Below, in pieces: positions 23,838 through 32,310 of a DNA stretch of 64,000 nucleotides (positions are counted from its first letter, which is position 1; every line of letters begins with the position of its first letter). The DNA is from Bacillus sp. J33 (lineage in GTDB: Bacteria > Bacillota > Bacilli > Bacillales > Cytobacillaceae). The stretch is taken from NCBI RefSeq assembly GCF_000518885.1, contig NZ_JAEL01000011.1, forward strand, positions 1 through 64,000, given 5' to 3'. The position numbers and the translations under genes are program-made. Below the pieces are notes generated by a model, which saw nothing but the letters and a program-made list of their open reading frames with translations, searched no databases and was not told where the DNA came from.

Positions 23838-24776
23838 TTAACTTACCTTTGTATCAGGCTTCATTTTACTGGCACCTGTAAGCATTTTAGGATGAACGAT
23901 ACATTGGAAAGCATCATCAGCCGAAAGCTGCTGCAAGGAAAAGGAAACAAGTCCCTTTTCTGCCTCGATTATTTCATTATCTTTTTCCAGAACAATGCGA
24001 TCGGGTTTATAAGCAATGATCAGCTGATGTTCTTGTCCTACTACCTTGCATGGAATAACCCTCATTTTATGCTCCCATTCTCCGCCTATAGATTCATTTC
24101 CCATAATAATATCTTCAGGGCTGCCGGCAATTTTAATTATTTCATCGGGAAATTCTTCCAGCCTGTCTTTAATTGAAATAAACATGACAGGCATTTTCGA
24201 GATAGGGTCATAAAGCTGATTGCCGCTGTCTATCAAACCTTTGAAGCGATATTCGATTTCATTAATAACAACCTTCACTTGAATCAGAGAGTCGTATTGG
24301 ATTTTGGTCATTTCCATTCCTTCTATATTCCTTTTTGAAAAATGCCATGCAAGCGGAAAGCCCAACAGCACGAAAAGCCAGCTGATCGGGTCTCCAAAAC
24401 CTTTAACACTCGCCAGCATAACAGACGATGAAAGCTGAAAATCAAATTTTATAAAATAATGAATACCGATTAAAGATCCGCCAATTAAAAAAGTAGCAAA
24501 ATAAAAAGTCATTAGCCCTTTAAAAAAGTAACGCAAACGCTTAAAGCCAAAAGCAGTAAGTACCATGGCTACAGAGAATAATAATTTTGTAATTGGGTGC
24601 CCTGAGTAGGCACTTAATGGAGTAAAAACTAATAAAATAATAACCGAGCCTATTAAGCCTCCCGCAAAAACTCTCCAGAAACGTACTTCTCTTTTTAAAA
24701 TAATGGCTGTCAAATAAAGGAGGAGGCTATCAAACATGAAGTTTAATGCCCAGATAATATCTAAATAAACTGCCAA
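23838..24776 (-). CDS. spoIIGA: Pro-sigma-E processing aspartic protease
   Basis: SpoIIGA sits in the septal membrane and cleaves pro-sigma-E once activated by SpoIIR. The N-terminal half has five hydrophobic segments (residues 1-150). The C-terminal half carries the retropepsin-like motif [11 protein letters not shown] with the catalytic aspartate. It is 312 residues, close to B. subtilis (309). The start is TTG 24776, preceded by AAGGGGGAAG. Confidence 0.95.
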   Translation of the reverse strand: MAVYLDIIWALNFMFDSLLLYLTAIILKREVRFWRVFAGGLIGSVIILLVFTPLSAYSGHPITKLLFSVAMVLTAFGFKRLRYFFKGLMTFYFATFLIGGSLIGIHYFIKFDFQLSSSVMLASVKGFGDPISWLFVLLGFPLAWHFSKRNIEGMEMTKIQYDSLIQVKVVINEIEYRFKGLIDSGNQLYDPISKMPVMFISIKDRLEEFPDEIIKIAGSPEDIIMGNESIGGEWEHKMRVIPCKVVGQEHQLIIAYKPDRIVLEKDNEIIEAEKGLVSFSLQQLSADDAFQCIVHPKMLTGASKMKPDTKVS

Positions 24777-24855
24777 ATATCTTCCCCCTTTTTAGAAAAG
24801 CACAAGTGCCTCGCTCAGCCCCGAAAAGTTATAATCCTATTATTCTGTTGGAAAA

Positions 24856-24889
24856 AGTATAGCGCACAACAGCAGTTAAAGTGTGTCAC
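24856..24889 (-). promoter_or_regulatory. spoIIG promoter with 22-bp spacer
   Basis: GTGACA (24889-24884), exactly 22 bases, then TATACT (24861-24856). The B. subtilis spoIIG promoter is a sigma-A promoter with this same unusual 22-bp spacing that needs Spo0A-P. A Spo0A-box-like TTTGTCACT (plus strand, 24935-24943) lies upstream and the -35 box itself resembles half of one. Confidence 0.75.
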
Positions 24890-24980
24890 TTTCTGTATGC
24901 AAAATGAAAGAAATTTTCCCTATTCCGTTCGGATTTTGTCACTATTTTTCCTATTTTAGATTCTTAACAATTTTTTATGG

Positions 24981-25023
24981 TGTGATATACATCACATATT
25001 TCCTTTTTTAAATGAACTATAAT
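24981..25023 (+). promoter_or_regulatory. hmp promoter with Fnr/CRP-type operator
   Basis: The palindrome TGTGAT-N4-ATCACA (24981-24996) is followed by a perfect -10 box TATAAT (25018-25023). No good -35 box is present (CATATT at the expected place). The palindrome centre is about 41.5 bases before the predicted start at 25030, the class II activator position. TGTGA-N6-TCACA is the site recognised by Bacillus Fnr. Confidence 0.75.
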
Positions 25024-25057
25024 TACAGTGAAAATATAAAAAAGGAGTTTTGCTGTG

Positions 25058-26287
25058 ATGCTAGACACTAAAACTATTGAAATTATTAAAAGTACCGTAC
25101 CTGTACTCGAAAAACACGGCGAGGATATCACTAAAACTTTTTATAACCTAATGTTTACAAATCACCCTGAATTATTAAATATCTTTAATCATGCAAACCA
25201 AAAGCAGGGGCGCCAGCAAAAAGCGCTTGCAAACTCTGTATACGCCGCTGCAAAGTATATTGACCAGCTTGAGGCCATCCTTCCGGTTGTGACTCAGATC
25301 GCCCATAAGCACCGCTCTTTGGGTGTTAAGCCGGAGCATTATCCCATTGTTGGAGAGCATTTAATTCTTGCAATTAAAGAGGTTCTAAAGGAAGCTGCAA
25401 CTGAAGAAATTATTGAGGCATGGACAAAAGCATACGGAGTTATTGCAGATGCTTTTATCGGGCTGGAAAAGAGCCTTTATGATGAAGCTGCTCAAAAACA
25501 AGGCGGCTGGGATGATTTCAGAACATTTTCTGTTACAAAGAAGGTAAAAGAAAGTGATGTAATTACCTCTTTCTACTTTAGCCCAGCAGATGGCAGAGAA
25601 ATTGCAGATTTTCTTCCTGGCCAATATATTAGCTTGAAAGTAAATATTCCTGGCGAGGAATATACACATATCCGTCAATATAGCCTATCTGACTCTCCCG
25701 GAAAATCGTATTACAGGATTTCTGTAAAGAAAGAAGAGGGTACGAATGAGAAGCCTGAAGGAAAAGTATCCAATTACCTTCACAATGAACTAAAAGAAGG
25801 TGATCATATCAAAATAAGCGCTCCAGCTGGGGAATTTGTTCTAGGGCAGACTAATAAACCCATCGTTCTCCTAAGCGGCGGCGTTGGCATCACTCCAATG
25901 CTTAGCATGCTTCACCATCTGGATGCTACAGGAATTCAAAGCGAAACGAAGTTTATCCATGCTGCTATTAATGGTAAGGTACATGCCTTTGCTGATGAAG
26001 TGAAGACTATCACGGATAATAATTCATTGGTAAAAGCCTATTTCTGCTACGAAAAACCGACTGTAAAAGATAAGGAAGAAATGGCCTATGATAAAGAGGG
26101 CTATATTACATCCGAATGGCTCTCAGCAGCAGTATCCAATAAAGACAGCCTGGTTTATATGTGTGGACCTGTTCCGTTTATGCAAGCTATGTACGAAGCC
26201 CTGCTCGAAGCAGGTTTCCAAAAAGAAAATATTCGTTATGAATTCTTTGGACCTTCTATGGAACTTAAAGAAGCTCAATCTGTATAA
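25058..26287 (+). CDS. hmp: Flavohaemoglobin (nitric oxide dioxygenase)
   Basis: Hmp converts nitric oxide to nitrate using O2 and NAD(P)H. The globin domain (residues 1-150) has the distal Tyr in TFYNLMF and the proximal His in QIAHKHRSLGVKPEH. The FAD domain has the RQYSLSD motif, and the NAD domain has LLSGGVGITPMLSML. ATG 25058 matches the B. subtilis start; GTG 25055 is also possible with Shine-Dalgarno AAAGGAG. It is the only plus-strand gene among 25 kb of minus-strand genes and interrupts the ftsZ-spoIIGA neighbourhood. Confidence 0.96.
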   Translation: MLDTKTIEIIKSTVPVLEKHGEDITKTFYNLMFTNHPELLNIFNHANQKQGRQQKALANSVYAAAKYIDQLEAILPVVTQIAHKHRSLGVKPEHYPIVGEHLILAIKEVLKEAATEEIIEAWTKAYGVIADAFIGLEKSLYDEAAQKQGGWDDFRTFSVTKKVKESDVITSFYFSPADGREIADFLPGQYISLKVNIPGEEYTHIRQYSLSDSPGKSYYRISVKKEEGTNEKPEGKVSNYLHNELKEGDHIKISAPAGEFVLGQTNKPIVLLSGGVGITPMLSMLHHLDATGIQSETKFIHAAINGKVHAFADEVKTITDNNSLVKAYFCYEKPTVKDKEEMAYDKEGYITSEWLSAAVSNKDSLVYMCGPVPFMQAMYEALLEAGFQKENIRYEFFGPSMELKEAQSV

Positions 26288-26294
26288 AGATACG

Positions 26295-26327
26295 AAGCAT
26301 GGCCCATTTGGGGACCATGCTTTTTCA
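26295..26327 (+). terminator. Terminator of hmp
   Basis: AAGCATGG pairs with CCATGCTT (26295-26322), with CCC/GGG pairing inside, followed by TTTTC. It begins 8 bases after the hmp stop. Confidence 0.8.
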
Positions 26328-26330
26328 CGC

Positions 26331-26386
26331 AAAAAACACCCAGTTTTCTCCTTTCCTATAAAAAGGATGATAGAAAACTGGGTGTT
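26331..26386 (-). terminator. Terminator of ftsZ
   Basis: The minus strand carries AACACCCAGTTTTCT (26386-26372) pairing with AGAAAACTGGGTGTT (26349-26335) and then six T. It faces the hmp terminator. Confidence 0.85.
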
Positions 26387-26400
26387 AATTTATCCCGCAT

Positions 26401-26443
26401 TAACGGGCAGTAAGACTCCTGCTAATGGAAGTTTCACTTTATA
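26401..26443 (+). repeat. Palindromic repeat, copy B (43-bp minimal form)
   Basis: TAACGGGCAGTAAGACTCC (26401-26419) is identical over 19 bases to the end of copy A in the ileS leader. TGGAAGTTTCACTTTATA (26426-26443) matches the other end in 16 of 18 bases. The internal hairpins are missing. It stops exactly at the ftsZ stop codon (26444). Confidence 0.7.
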
Positions 26444-27586
26444 TTATCTTCTGCGGTTGCGATTGCGGAGGAAAGTTGGTATATCCAAAGCTTCTTCCGG
26501 CTGATGGGATTGACTGCTTCTTACAGGCTCTTGTGGAGATTCTTCCCTCTTTTGCTCACGCTTCACAGTTCCCATGCTTGGCGCAGCCTTTGGCTGTCCG
26601 AAGGATGGTCTTGTTGGTTTAGGCTGAATAACTTCTTCATTAAAACCTGTTGCAATAACCGTTACAACAATTTCATCTTTGAGATTTTCATTAATTACAG
26701 AACCGAAGATCATATTCACGTCCTGGTCTGAAGCTGAAGCAACAATATCAGCAGCTTCCTGAACTTCATATAGGCTCAGGTTTGATCCGCCAGTGATATT
26801 CATAAGTACCCCTTGTGCTCCGTCAATCGAAGTTTCAAGCAATGGTGATGATATGGCTTTCTTTGCCGCTTCAGCAGCACGGTTCTCCCCAGCGGCAACA
26901 CCGATTCCCATTAGAGCAGATCCTTTATTTGACATGATTGTTTTTACATCTGCAAAGTCAAGATTGATAAGTCCTGGTACAGCAATCAAATCCGAAATAC
27001 CCTGTACACCTTGGCGGAGAACATTATCCGCTTCACGGAATGCTTCAAGCATTGGAGTGCTTTTATCGACAATTTCTAATAGCCTGTCATTCGGAATAAC
27101 AATAAGCGTGTCAACAGCTTCCTTCATTGAAGCAATACCGCCGGCAGCCTGTGTAGAACGTTTTCTGCCTTCAAACGTGAACGGCCGTGTAACAACCCCA
27201 ACAGTCAATGCTCCTAAATCACGGGCGATTTGGGCGATAACCGGGGCTGCACCTGTTCCTGTTCCACCACCCATTCCAGCGGTGACGAATACCATATCAG
27301 CGCCTTTAAGCGCTTCCTCAACCTGCTCTTTGCTCTCTTCGGCTGCTTTTTTTCCTACTTCTGGGTTTGCTCCTGCGCCAAGGCCTCTCGTAAGCTTTCC
27401 TCCGATTTGCATTTTCACTTCTGCTTTAGATAAGTTCAACGCCTGGGCATCAGTGTTAACAGCAATAAACTCGACACCTTGAACACCGTGCTCAATCATT
27501 CTGTTTACTGCATTATTACCGCCGCCTCCAACGCCGATGACTTTTATAGTAGCTAATGAATCTAAATTAGTATCAAATTCTAACAT
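26444..27586 (-). CDS. ftsZ: Cell division protein FtsZ
   Basis: FtsZ is the tubulin-like GTPase that forms the division ring. The GTP-binding signature GGGTGTG is at residues 106-112, and the T7 loop lies near [11 protein letters not shown]. The C-terminal peptide [17 protein letters not shown] binds FtsA, SepF and other partners. The length of 380 residues is typical. It follows ftsA by 167 bases. Confidence 0.98.
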   Translation of the reverse strand: MLEFDTNLDSLATIKVIGVGGGGNNAVNRMIEHGVQGVEFIAVNTDAQALNLSKAEVKMQIGGKLTRGLGAGANPEVGKKAAEESKEQVEEALKGADMVFVTAGMGGGTGTGAAPVIAQIARDLGALTVGVVTRPFTFEGRKRSTQAAGGIASMKEAVDTLIVIPNDRLLEIVDKSTPMLEAFREADNVLRQGVQGISDLIAVPGLINLDFADVKTIMSNKGSALMGIGVAAGENRAAEAAKKAISSPLLETSIDGAQGVLMNITGGSNLSLYEVQEAADIVASASDQDVNMIFGSVINENLKDEIVVTVIATGFNEEVIQPKPTRPSFGQPKAAPSMGTVKREQKREESPQEPVRSSQSHQPEEALDIPTFLRNRNRRR

Positions 27587-27753
27587 GACAAATCCTCCTA
27601 ATTCGTCGATATTCCTAAGAACACCTTTTTCTGATTCGCTTTTTTATTGCACCCGGGAAACAGGCTTGCTGCCTATTCTTCCGTGCTCATTTTATTTCCG
27701 TTAGCCAAATGGCTGGTTATTCCGTTTCCAAAACCCATGCGAATCAAATCAAG

Positions 27754-29040
27754 TTATTCGAAAAAGTATCCGAGGAACTTTTTAACTCTTGATGTGATTT
27801 TTTCTTCCGGCTGTTTTTCCGGCTTTGTTTTTGGTTGCGGTTGTTGTTTTTGAACTCTTTTTTCCTTTGATTCCGGAACAGTTACCGGCTGCTCCATCTT
27901 CCTGCCCTGTATCTTGGCATTTTTGTATGCAAACTTGATCAGTCCTACTGCTGTTGTATACTGAGGTTCCCTGACCCCGATATAATCAGGAATTGCGATG
28001 CGCACCCGATTCTGGAATACAACCTGTGCCAATTCTAGTATTCCCTGTGTATTTGCCACACCCCCGGTAAGGACGTAGCCCCCAGGAAGATCCTTTGCAC
28101 CAAGGCGCTTCACCTCATGCTGAATCAGATCAAATATCTCTTCCATCCTAGCTTCGATAATGTCCGAAATTTCAAGCTGGTTAAATTGCTGGTGCTGGTC
28201 GCTTCCAATAATTGGAACACTGAATACTTCATCTTCAGATGCATGATCATAGAAGGCATAGCCGTGTTTAGTCTTAATTTTTTCTGCATCTTCAGTTGAT
28301 GTGCGCAGGCCGATTGATAAGTCCTTTGTAATATGGTCTCCGCCAACTGGAAGGACACTTGTTGCCTTTAAAGCACCGTTTTCAAATAAAGCAATGGTCG
28401 TAGAACCGCCGCCAATATCTACTAGTGCCACTCCGAGATTTTTTTCATCTTTTGAAAGGGCAAAAGCTCCTGCAGCCAGCGGCTGCAGCGAAATATCCAT
28501 AATTTCAAGTCCAGCGCGTTCTACACAGCGGAGTGTGTTATGTAGGATGGTTTTGGATCCAGTAATGATTGTGCCCTCCATTTCCAGGCGCACACCAATC
28601 ATTCCGCGGGGATCGCTAATCTCATCCAAACCATCAACGATAAACTGTTTTGGGATTACATCGATGATGTCTCTTTCCGGAGGGATGGATACAACCTGTG
28701 CCGCATCAATAACTCTGGCAACATCCTCGTCCGTGATCTCCCTATTTTCACTGGAAACTGCTACAACCCCATGAGATGGCTGAAGCATAACATGATTGCC
28801 GGTTATTCCTACAATCACATTCTTAATCTCCATTCCTATCATTCTCTCAGCCTGTTCTATTGCCTTTTTAATAGAATGAACGGTTTCGTCTATATCAACA
28901 ATGGAGCCTTTGCGTAAACCTTCAGACTGCACATTGCCCACACCAATAATATTTAAAGAGTCGTTGACCATTTCCCCAATGATTACCTTCACACTGGATG
29001 TACCGATGTCAAGACTAACATATATTTCGTTGCTGTTCAT
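27754..29040 (-). CDS. ftsA: Cell division protein FtsA
   Basis: FtsA is an actin-like ATPase that ties FtsZ filaments to the membrane. The actin-fold signatures VSLDIGTSSVKVIIGE, VDIGGGSTTIALFENG and GGVANTQGI are present. The C-terminal amphipathic helix VKKFLGYFFE serves as membrane anchor. Start ATG 29040 (MNSNEIYVSL, 428 residues) has a strong Shine-Dalgarno, AAAGGAGGTG. A Pro/Gln/Lys-rich linker lies before the anchor. Confidence 0.97.
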   Translation of the reverse strand: MNSNEIYVSLDIGTSSVKVIIGEMVNDSLNIIGVGNVQSEGLRKGSIVDIDETVHSIKKAIEQAERMIGMEIKNVIVGITGNHVMLQPSHGVVAVSSENREITDEDVARVIDAAQVVSIPPERDIIDVIPKQFIVDGLDEISDPRGMIGVRLEMEGTIITGSKTILHNTLRCVERAGLEIMDISLQPLAAGAFALSKDEKNLGVALVDIGGGSTTIALFENGALKATSVLPVGGDHITKDLSIGLRTSTEDAEKIKTKHGYAFYDHASEDEVFSVPIIGSDQHQQFNQLEISDIIEARMEEIFDLIQHEVKRLGAKDLPGGYVLTGGVANTQGILELAQVVFQNRVRIAIPDYIGVREPQYTTAVGLIKFAYKNAKIQGRKMEQPVTVPESKEKRVQKQQPQPKTKPEKQPEEKITSRVKKFLGYFFE

Positions 29041-29130
29041 TCTTTGGCACCTCCTTTTTTTGCAATTCCAATTATTGAACAACAATCATTTTTTTGTTGT
29101 TTGTGTAAAATAAGTAGTTTATCTATAAAA

Positions 29131-29159
29131 TTATTCGTCAAAACTAATTTATTCCCTTT
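29131..29159 (-). promoter_or_regulatory. Sigma-H-like promoter upstream of ftsA
   Basis: AAAGGGAAT (29159-29151), 11 bases, GACGAATAA (29139-29131). This fits the sigma-H consensus RNAGGAWWW / RNNGAATWW with one mismatch. In B. subtilis a sigma-H promoter raises ftsAZ expression at the start of sporulation. Confidence 0.6.
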
Positions 29160-29160
29160 T

Positions 29161-29529
29161 TTAAATATCATTTTTTTCTGTTTTTTCTTTTTTTTGGGAC
29201 CATTTCGCGATGAGAATTCGCCTTATAACCGCGATATTTTGGAAAAGCCTTACTCCAAACGCAAAAACTGCTGCTAAGTACAAGTCTACACCAAGATGGA
29301 CACCCAGAAAAGCTAAACTTGCTGCCAGCAAAATATTAAAAAAGAAGCCGGAAACGAAAACTTTTTCATCATAAATGCCTTGAAGCTGTGCCCGGATTCC
29401 GCCAAATAAAGTATCTAATGCAGCAAGAACCGCAATGGATAAGTAATTGGAGTATTCATCAGGTATTTTAATGTCTGTCAATAGTCCAAGGATAACCCCT
29501 ATGATTAATCCTAAAATAGGAAGCCACAT
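29161..29529 (-). CDS. sbp: Small basic membrane protein Sbp (DUF1290)
   Basis: A 122-residue protein with three to four hydrophobic segments and a basic, Lys-rich tail. It belongs to the DUF1290 family found upstream of ftsA in Firmicutes; function unknown. Its start overlaps the last base of ylxX. Confidence 0.92.
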   Translation of the reverse strand: MWLPILGLIIGVILGLLTDIKIPDEYSNYLSIAVLAALDTLFGGIRAQLQGIYDEKVFVSGFFFNILLAASLAFLGVHLGVDLYLAAVFAFGVRLFQNIAVIRRILIAKWSQKKEKTEKNDI

Positions 29530-30260
29530 TATGATTTGCCTCCTTCTTCAGGTTTCACAGGCTCCATATATCTGATTCTAAGTGCTTCGTCATAAGCAGG
29601 AACTGTTACAGGCTCTGCTGGTTTATGTACTTTTACCCGCAGATTGTCAATGAAAAATTCTTCCGCTGATTTTGATACTTGCATGCGGTTGAAAAGCTTT
29701 TCGGCTGATTGTGCATTCTCTGCTATAACTTTTATTTCAATTGGCAGCCTGCTTAGAGCATATCCGTCTATCATGGTTTCCTGATTGATGTCCCTGATGA
29801 CGGTTGTGTTGATAACCCGTCTCCCTCCAATGGAAATATGCTGGGCGTCGTACATATTCAGTTCGTTAACCAGTCTTTTCAGCAAATCAGGCGAGACAGA
29901 TTCCACTTGTTTGCCTAAGAGCAGCTCTTCATAAACCGGTTCAATCGTTAAAATAATCCCTGGTCCGGTGACCTCACTTAATCCGGCTTCCATTTTTAAT
30001 TCCTCCAGCGTCTCACGCAGCACTTGCTCCTTACTTTGTTTACGCTTTGTTTCGTATTGGGCAATTTTCTCTTCGTTTGAACTGATCTCGCGAAGAAGCT
30101 TTAATTGTAATTCTTTTTCTTTCAGTAAATCTTCTCTAAGCTGCCACGTATCTCTTGTATCACGAACAACAGGTTCTTTTAACGTTTGGAACTGTATGGC
30201 AACCATAAAGCCAATGATGGCCGCAATAAAAGCAAAGCTGAGTTTCTTTTTGCTGTCCAC
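29529..30260 (-). CDS. ylxX: DUF881 protein YlxX
   Basis: A 243-residue protein with one N-terminal transmembrane segment (residues 6-24), a coiled coil (about 35-85) and a DUF881 extracellular domain (GPGIILTIE onward, about 95-210). It starts with GTG 30260 after AAGGTGG. Role unknown; its conserved place beside ftsA suggests the division or cell-wall machinery. Confidence 0.92.
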   Translation of the reverse strand: MDSKKKLSFAFIAAIIGFMVAIQFQTLKEPVVRDTRDTWQLREDLLKEKELQLKLLREISSNEEKIAQYETKRKQSKEQVLRETLEELKMEAGLSEVTGPGIILTIEPVYEELLLGKQVESVSPDLLKRLVNELNMYDAQHISIGGRRVINTTVIRDINQETMIDGYALSRLPIEIKVIAENAQSAEKLFNRMQVSKSAEEFFIDNLRVKVHKPAEPVTVPAYDEALRIRYMEPVKPEEGGKS

Positions 30261-30341
30261 TATAATTCCACCTTACTTTCCTGCATAGATCCTTTTGTGG
30301 ACACATCGTAAAATCTTTTGGCGAGAAATTCCTGATTGGCT

Positions 30342-31037
30342 TTAAGTACCCAGTAACGGCTCCATGATAATTTCAGCTTTTTTTTCCAAAGTGAATTGGA
30401 TGTTCTCATCTACTAATGTATCCTTTACTCCACCTGTTAAGTTGAGGGCAGAGGTGAGTACATCCGCATCACCTATAGCACTAATAACAAAGGGTGCTGG
30501 ATGCTGATATCCATCAATTTCAATTACTGGGCCATTGCACACTACATAGGAACTGTGGGATAGCCTCTGACCATTAATGGAAACAGCAGCTGCTCCGGAA
30601 ATATAGAGTTCATTAATAACCTTAAATACGTGGTGCTCATGAACTATATAGTTATTAATATTTTCCTCATCCGGATTATAGTCACCGTCTGCAAGAGTCA
30701 CCTCTACACCTTCACCTTTGACTTTAACTTTTCCGAGATGCATTCTGTACTTCTCTGCATCTTCAGCCAAGTTGAAATATACCTGTGCTTCCTGTGACAG
30801 TTCTTTTTCAATTTCCAGGACCGTTTCCTGTTTTTCATTAAGCTCTTTTTGAAGTGCCCTATTTTTTTCCTCCAGCTCTACCAGCTGATTTCGCAGTTCC
30901 AAATCTCTTTCCCATTGCTTTCCTGTCATTGAAGGTTTATCATTATCCCCCTGTGTAAGGTGGTAGGAAAAAGCCATCATATATCCCAGCACAAGAAAGA
31001 CCAATGAGAGAATCACATGATTACCCTTCACCTTCAT
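30342..31037 (-). CDS. ylxW: DUF881 protein YlxW
   Basis: A paralogue of YlxX: one membrane segment (about residues 6-25), a coiled coil (EELEEKNRALQKELNEKQET region) and a DUF881 domain. ATG 31037 (MKVKGNHVILS) aligns with B. subtilis YlxW. GTG 31016 with AAGGG in front is a possible alternative. It overlaps the end of divIB by 17 bases. Confidence 0.9.
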   Translation of the reverse strand: MKVKGNHVILSLVFLVLGYMMAFSYHLTQGDNDKPSMTGKQWERDLELRNQLVELEEKNRALQKELNEKQETVLEIEKELSQEAQVYFNLAEDAEKYRMHLGKVKVKGEGVEVTLADGDYNPDEENINNYIVHEHHVFKVINELYISGAAAVSINGQRLSHSSYVVCNGPVIEIDGYQHPAPFVISAIGDADVLTSALNLTGGVKDTLVDENIQFTLEKKAEIIMEPLLGT

Positions 31038-31815
31038 TTTCTTCTTCTTCAACCTTTTCAGCTCCCTCATTTTCATAAGGCGTAAAATAAGAGCCTACTT
31101 CCAAATCAATGATGCCTTTTTGTTCCGGATCCAGCTGGCTTACAATCGAAGGGTAATGTGCCATTTTCTCTGAAAAGCTTCTTAAAGTTGCACTAACCTC
31201 AAACCCATCATTCATATATAAAGTAATATGATAAGAGTCAGTATCATTGGGAGTGTGCTGTATTTCGGATATGGAGTTTAAAACCTCTTCAGGCAAAGTC
31301 TCAAGCTCCCCAATCATCATGTCAAGAATAGCCCCTTCGGAGAATCCAATTAGTATAGGAGCGTTAACCGGAATCTCGGCGACCTTTTCATCCTTTAGAA
31401 TCTTTCCATTTTCCATAACCGGCAAATAATGCTTCTCTTTTGTTATGTAGGCAATGCGTTTTAGCTCATCCACCTGTATTTCAACTGTGTTTGGCAGGTG
31501 AATTTTCACACTGGAAGATTTTATTTCGGGCAACTCTTTTAGTTTACCCTCTATAACCTCTTCCTCAACCTTCCAAATATTTGTTTTTTCGGTAATACCG
31601 CTGATTTGTATTATTTCTTCTTTATCATATATTGAATTTCCGGTTACCCTGATGTGTTTAATATGACTTAAGGGCGATTGAAAGTAAATGACTAAAAGAA
31701 TTAACGAGAAAAAAAGCAAAAGCAAAAATATCAGCCTTCTGTTCGCTTTTTTACGCCTCTGCTGTTTCAGCTTCGGTATTCGGTCCTCAAGCGAGACAAC
31801 CTTACTTTTCTCCAC
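31021..31815 (-). CDS. divIB: Cell division protein DivIB (FtsQ family)
   Basis: DivIB is a bitopic divisome protein. A basic cytoplasmic tail (RIPKLKQQRRKKANRR) precedes one membrane segment (about residues 28-47). The POTRA domain (IKHIRVTGNSIYDKEEIIQISG) and beta domain follow, with an acidic Glu-rich C-terminal tail. The start is GTG 31815 (VEKSKVVSLED, 264 residues) with the Shine-Dalgarno GGGGTGA. It is separated from murB by 495 bases, unlike the compact B. subtilis arrangement. Confidence 0.94.
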   Translation of the reverse strand: MEKSKVVSLEDRIPKLKQQRRKKANRRLIFLLLLFFSLILLVIYFQSPLSHIKHIRVTGNSIYDKEEIIQISGITEKTNIWKVEEEVIEGKLKELPEIKSSSVKIHLPNTVEIQVDELKRIAYITKEKHYLPVMENGKILKDEKVAEIPVNAPILIGFSEGAILDMMIGELETLPEEVLNSISEIQHTPNDTDSYHITLYMNDGFEVSATLRSFSEKMAHYPSIVSQLDPEQKGIIDLEVGSYFTPYENEGAEKVEEEENEGEG

Positions 31816-32000
31816 TATAAATTCACCCCACATAGAAAAAGCATAAGGCTTCCGCCCAATGGAGATATACAGACAAAAAGTGCTGCTTTCCAAGAAAAGC
31901 TATTGCTTCCGTTTGAAACGATGCTCTTCAAGAGGACCCGTCTGTATTCGCCGCACAATAAGGGCCTTAAGGTCCCTAGCCCAAAGAGCGTTGGACATAT

Positions 32001-32039
32001 AGGCAACATCAGTATAAGTTGCCTTATTTTAAAGAACAA
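32001..32039 (-). promoter_or_regulatory. divIB promoter with inverted repeat over the -10 box
   Basis: TTGTTC (32039-32034), a 17-base spacer and TATACT (32016-32011) form a sigma-A promoter. A perfect inverted repeat AGGCAAC-N10-GTTGCCT (32001-32024) brackets the -10 box, as an operator would. No family match for the palindrome is known to me. Confidence 0.6.
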
Positions 32040-32210
32040 GGCGGTCTAATTGTGTCCTGCTTTAGAAATATTTTCTTAGAAAAAGGCTCTTTTCTCATAA
32101 TAGACTTCATTAGCCGCCTGAAAAGCAGCAAACCTTACGAAAACAGCCTGGAAAAAAGAGTATCTTAACGGCTTGTCCATTTCTTTTATTAATTGAATTT
32201 ATAAGGGAAG

Positions 32211-32239
32211 AGAACGGCATGCTTTTCCATGCCGTTTCT
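32211..32239. terminator. Hairpin downstream of murB, possible weak terminator
   Basis: AACGGCATG and CATGCCGTT form a 9-bp stem. On the minus strand the T-tract is poor (CTCTTCCCTT). The plus side has TTTCTATTACC and then TTTTTT further on. It may partly separate murB from divIB. Confidence 0.5.
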
Positions 32240-32310
32240 ATTACCGTTTTTTGTATATCTAAGAAATTATTATATCACAATAAATGGAATTCGTAAGGTA
32301 TAAATCCCCG

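Noticed and set aside
26793-27482. 229-codon plus-strand open frame opposite ftsZ
   Set aside because: It lies wholly antisense to the conserved ftsZ, has no Shine-Dalgarno and a composition typical of a mirror frame (many Pro, Ser and Ala).
31815-32039. 74-codon minus-strand frame upstream of divIB
   Set aside because: It begins inside the divIB promoter region, has no Shine-Dalgarno, and its sequence is not recognisable. The transcript from the TATACT box would start downstream of its first codons.
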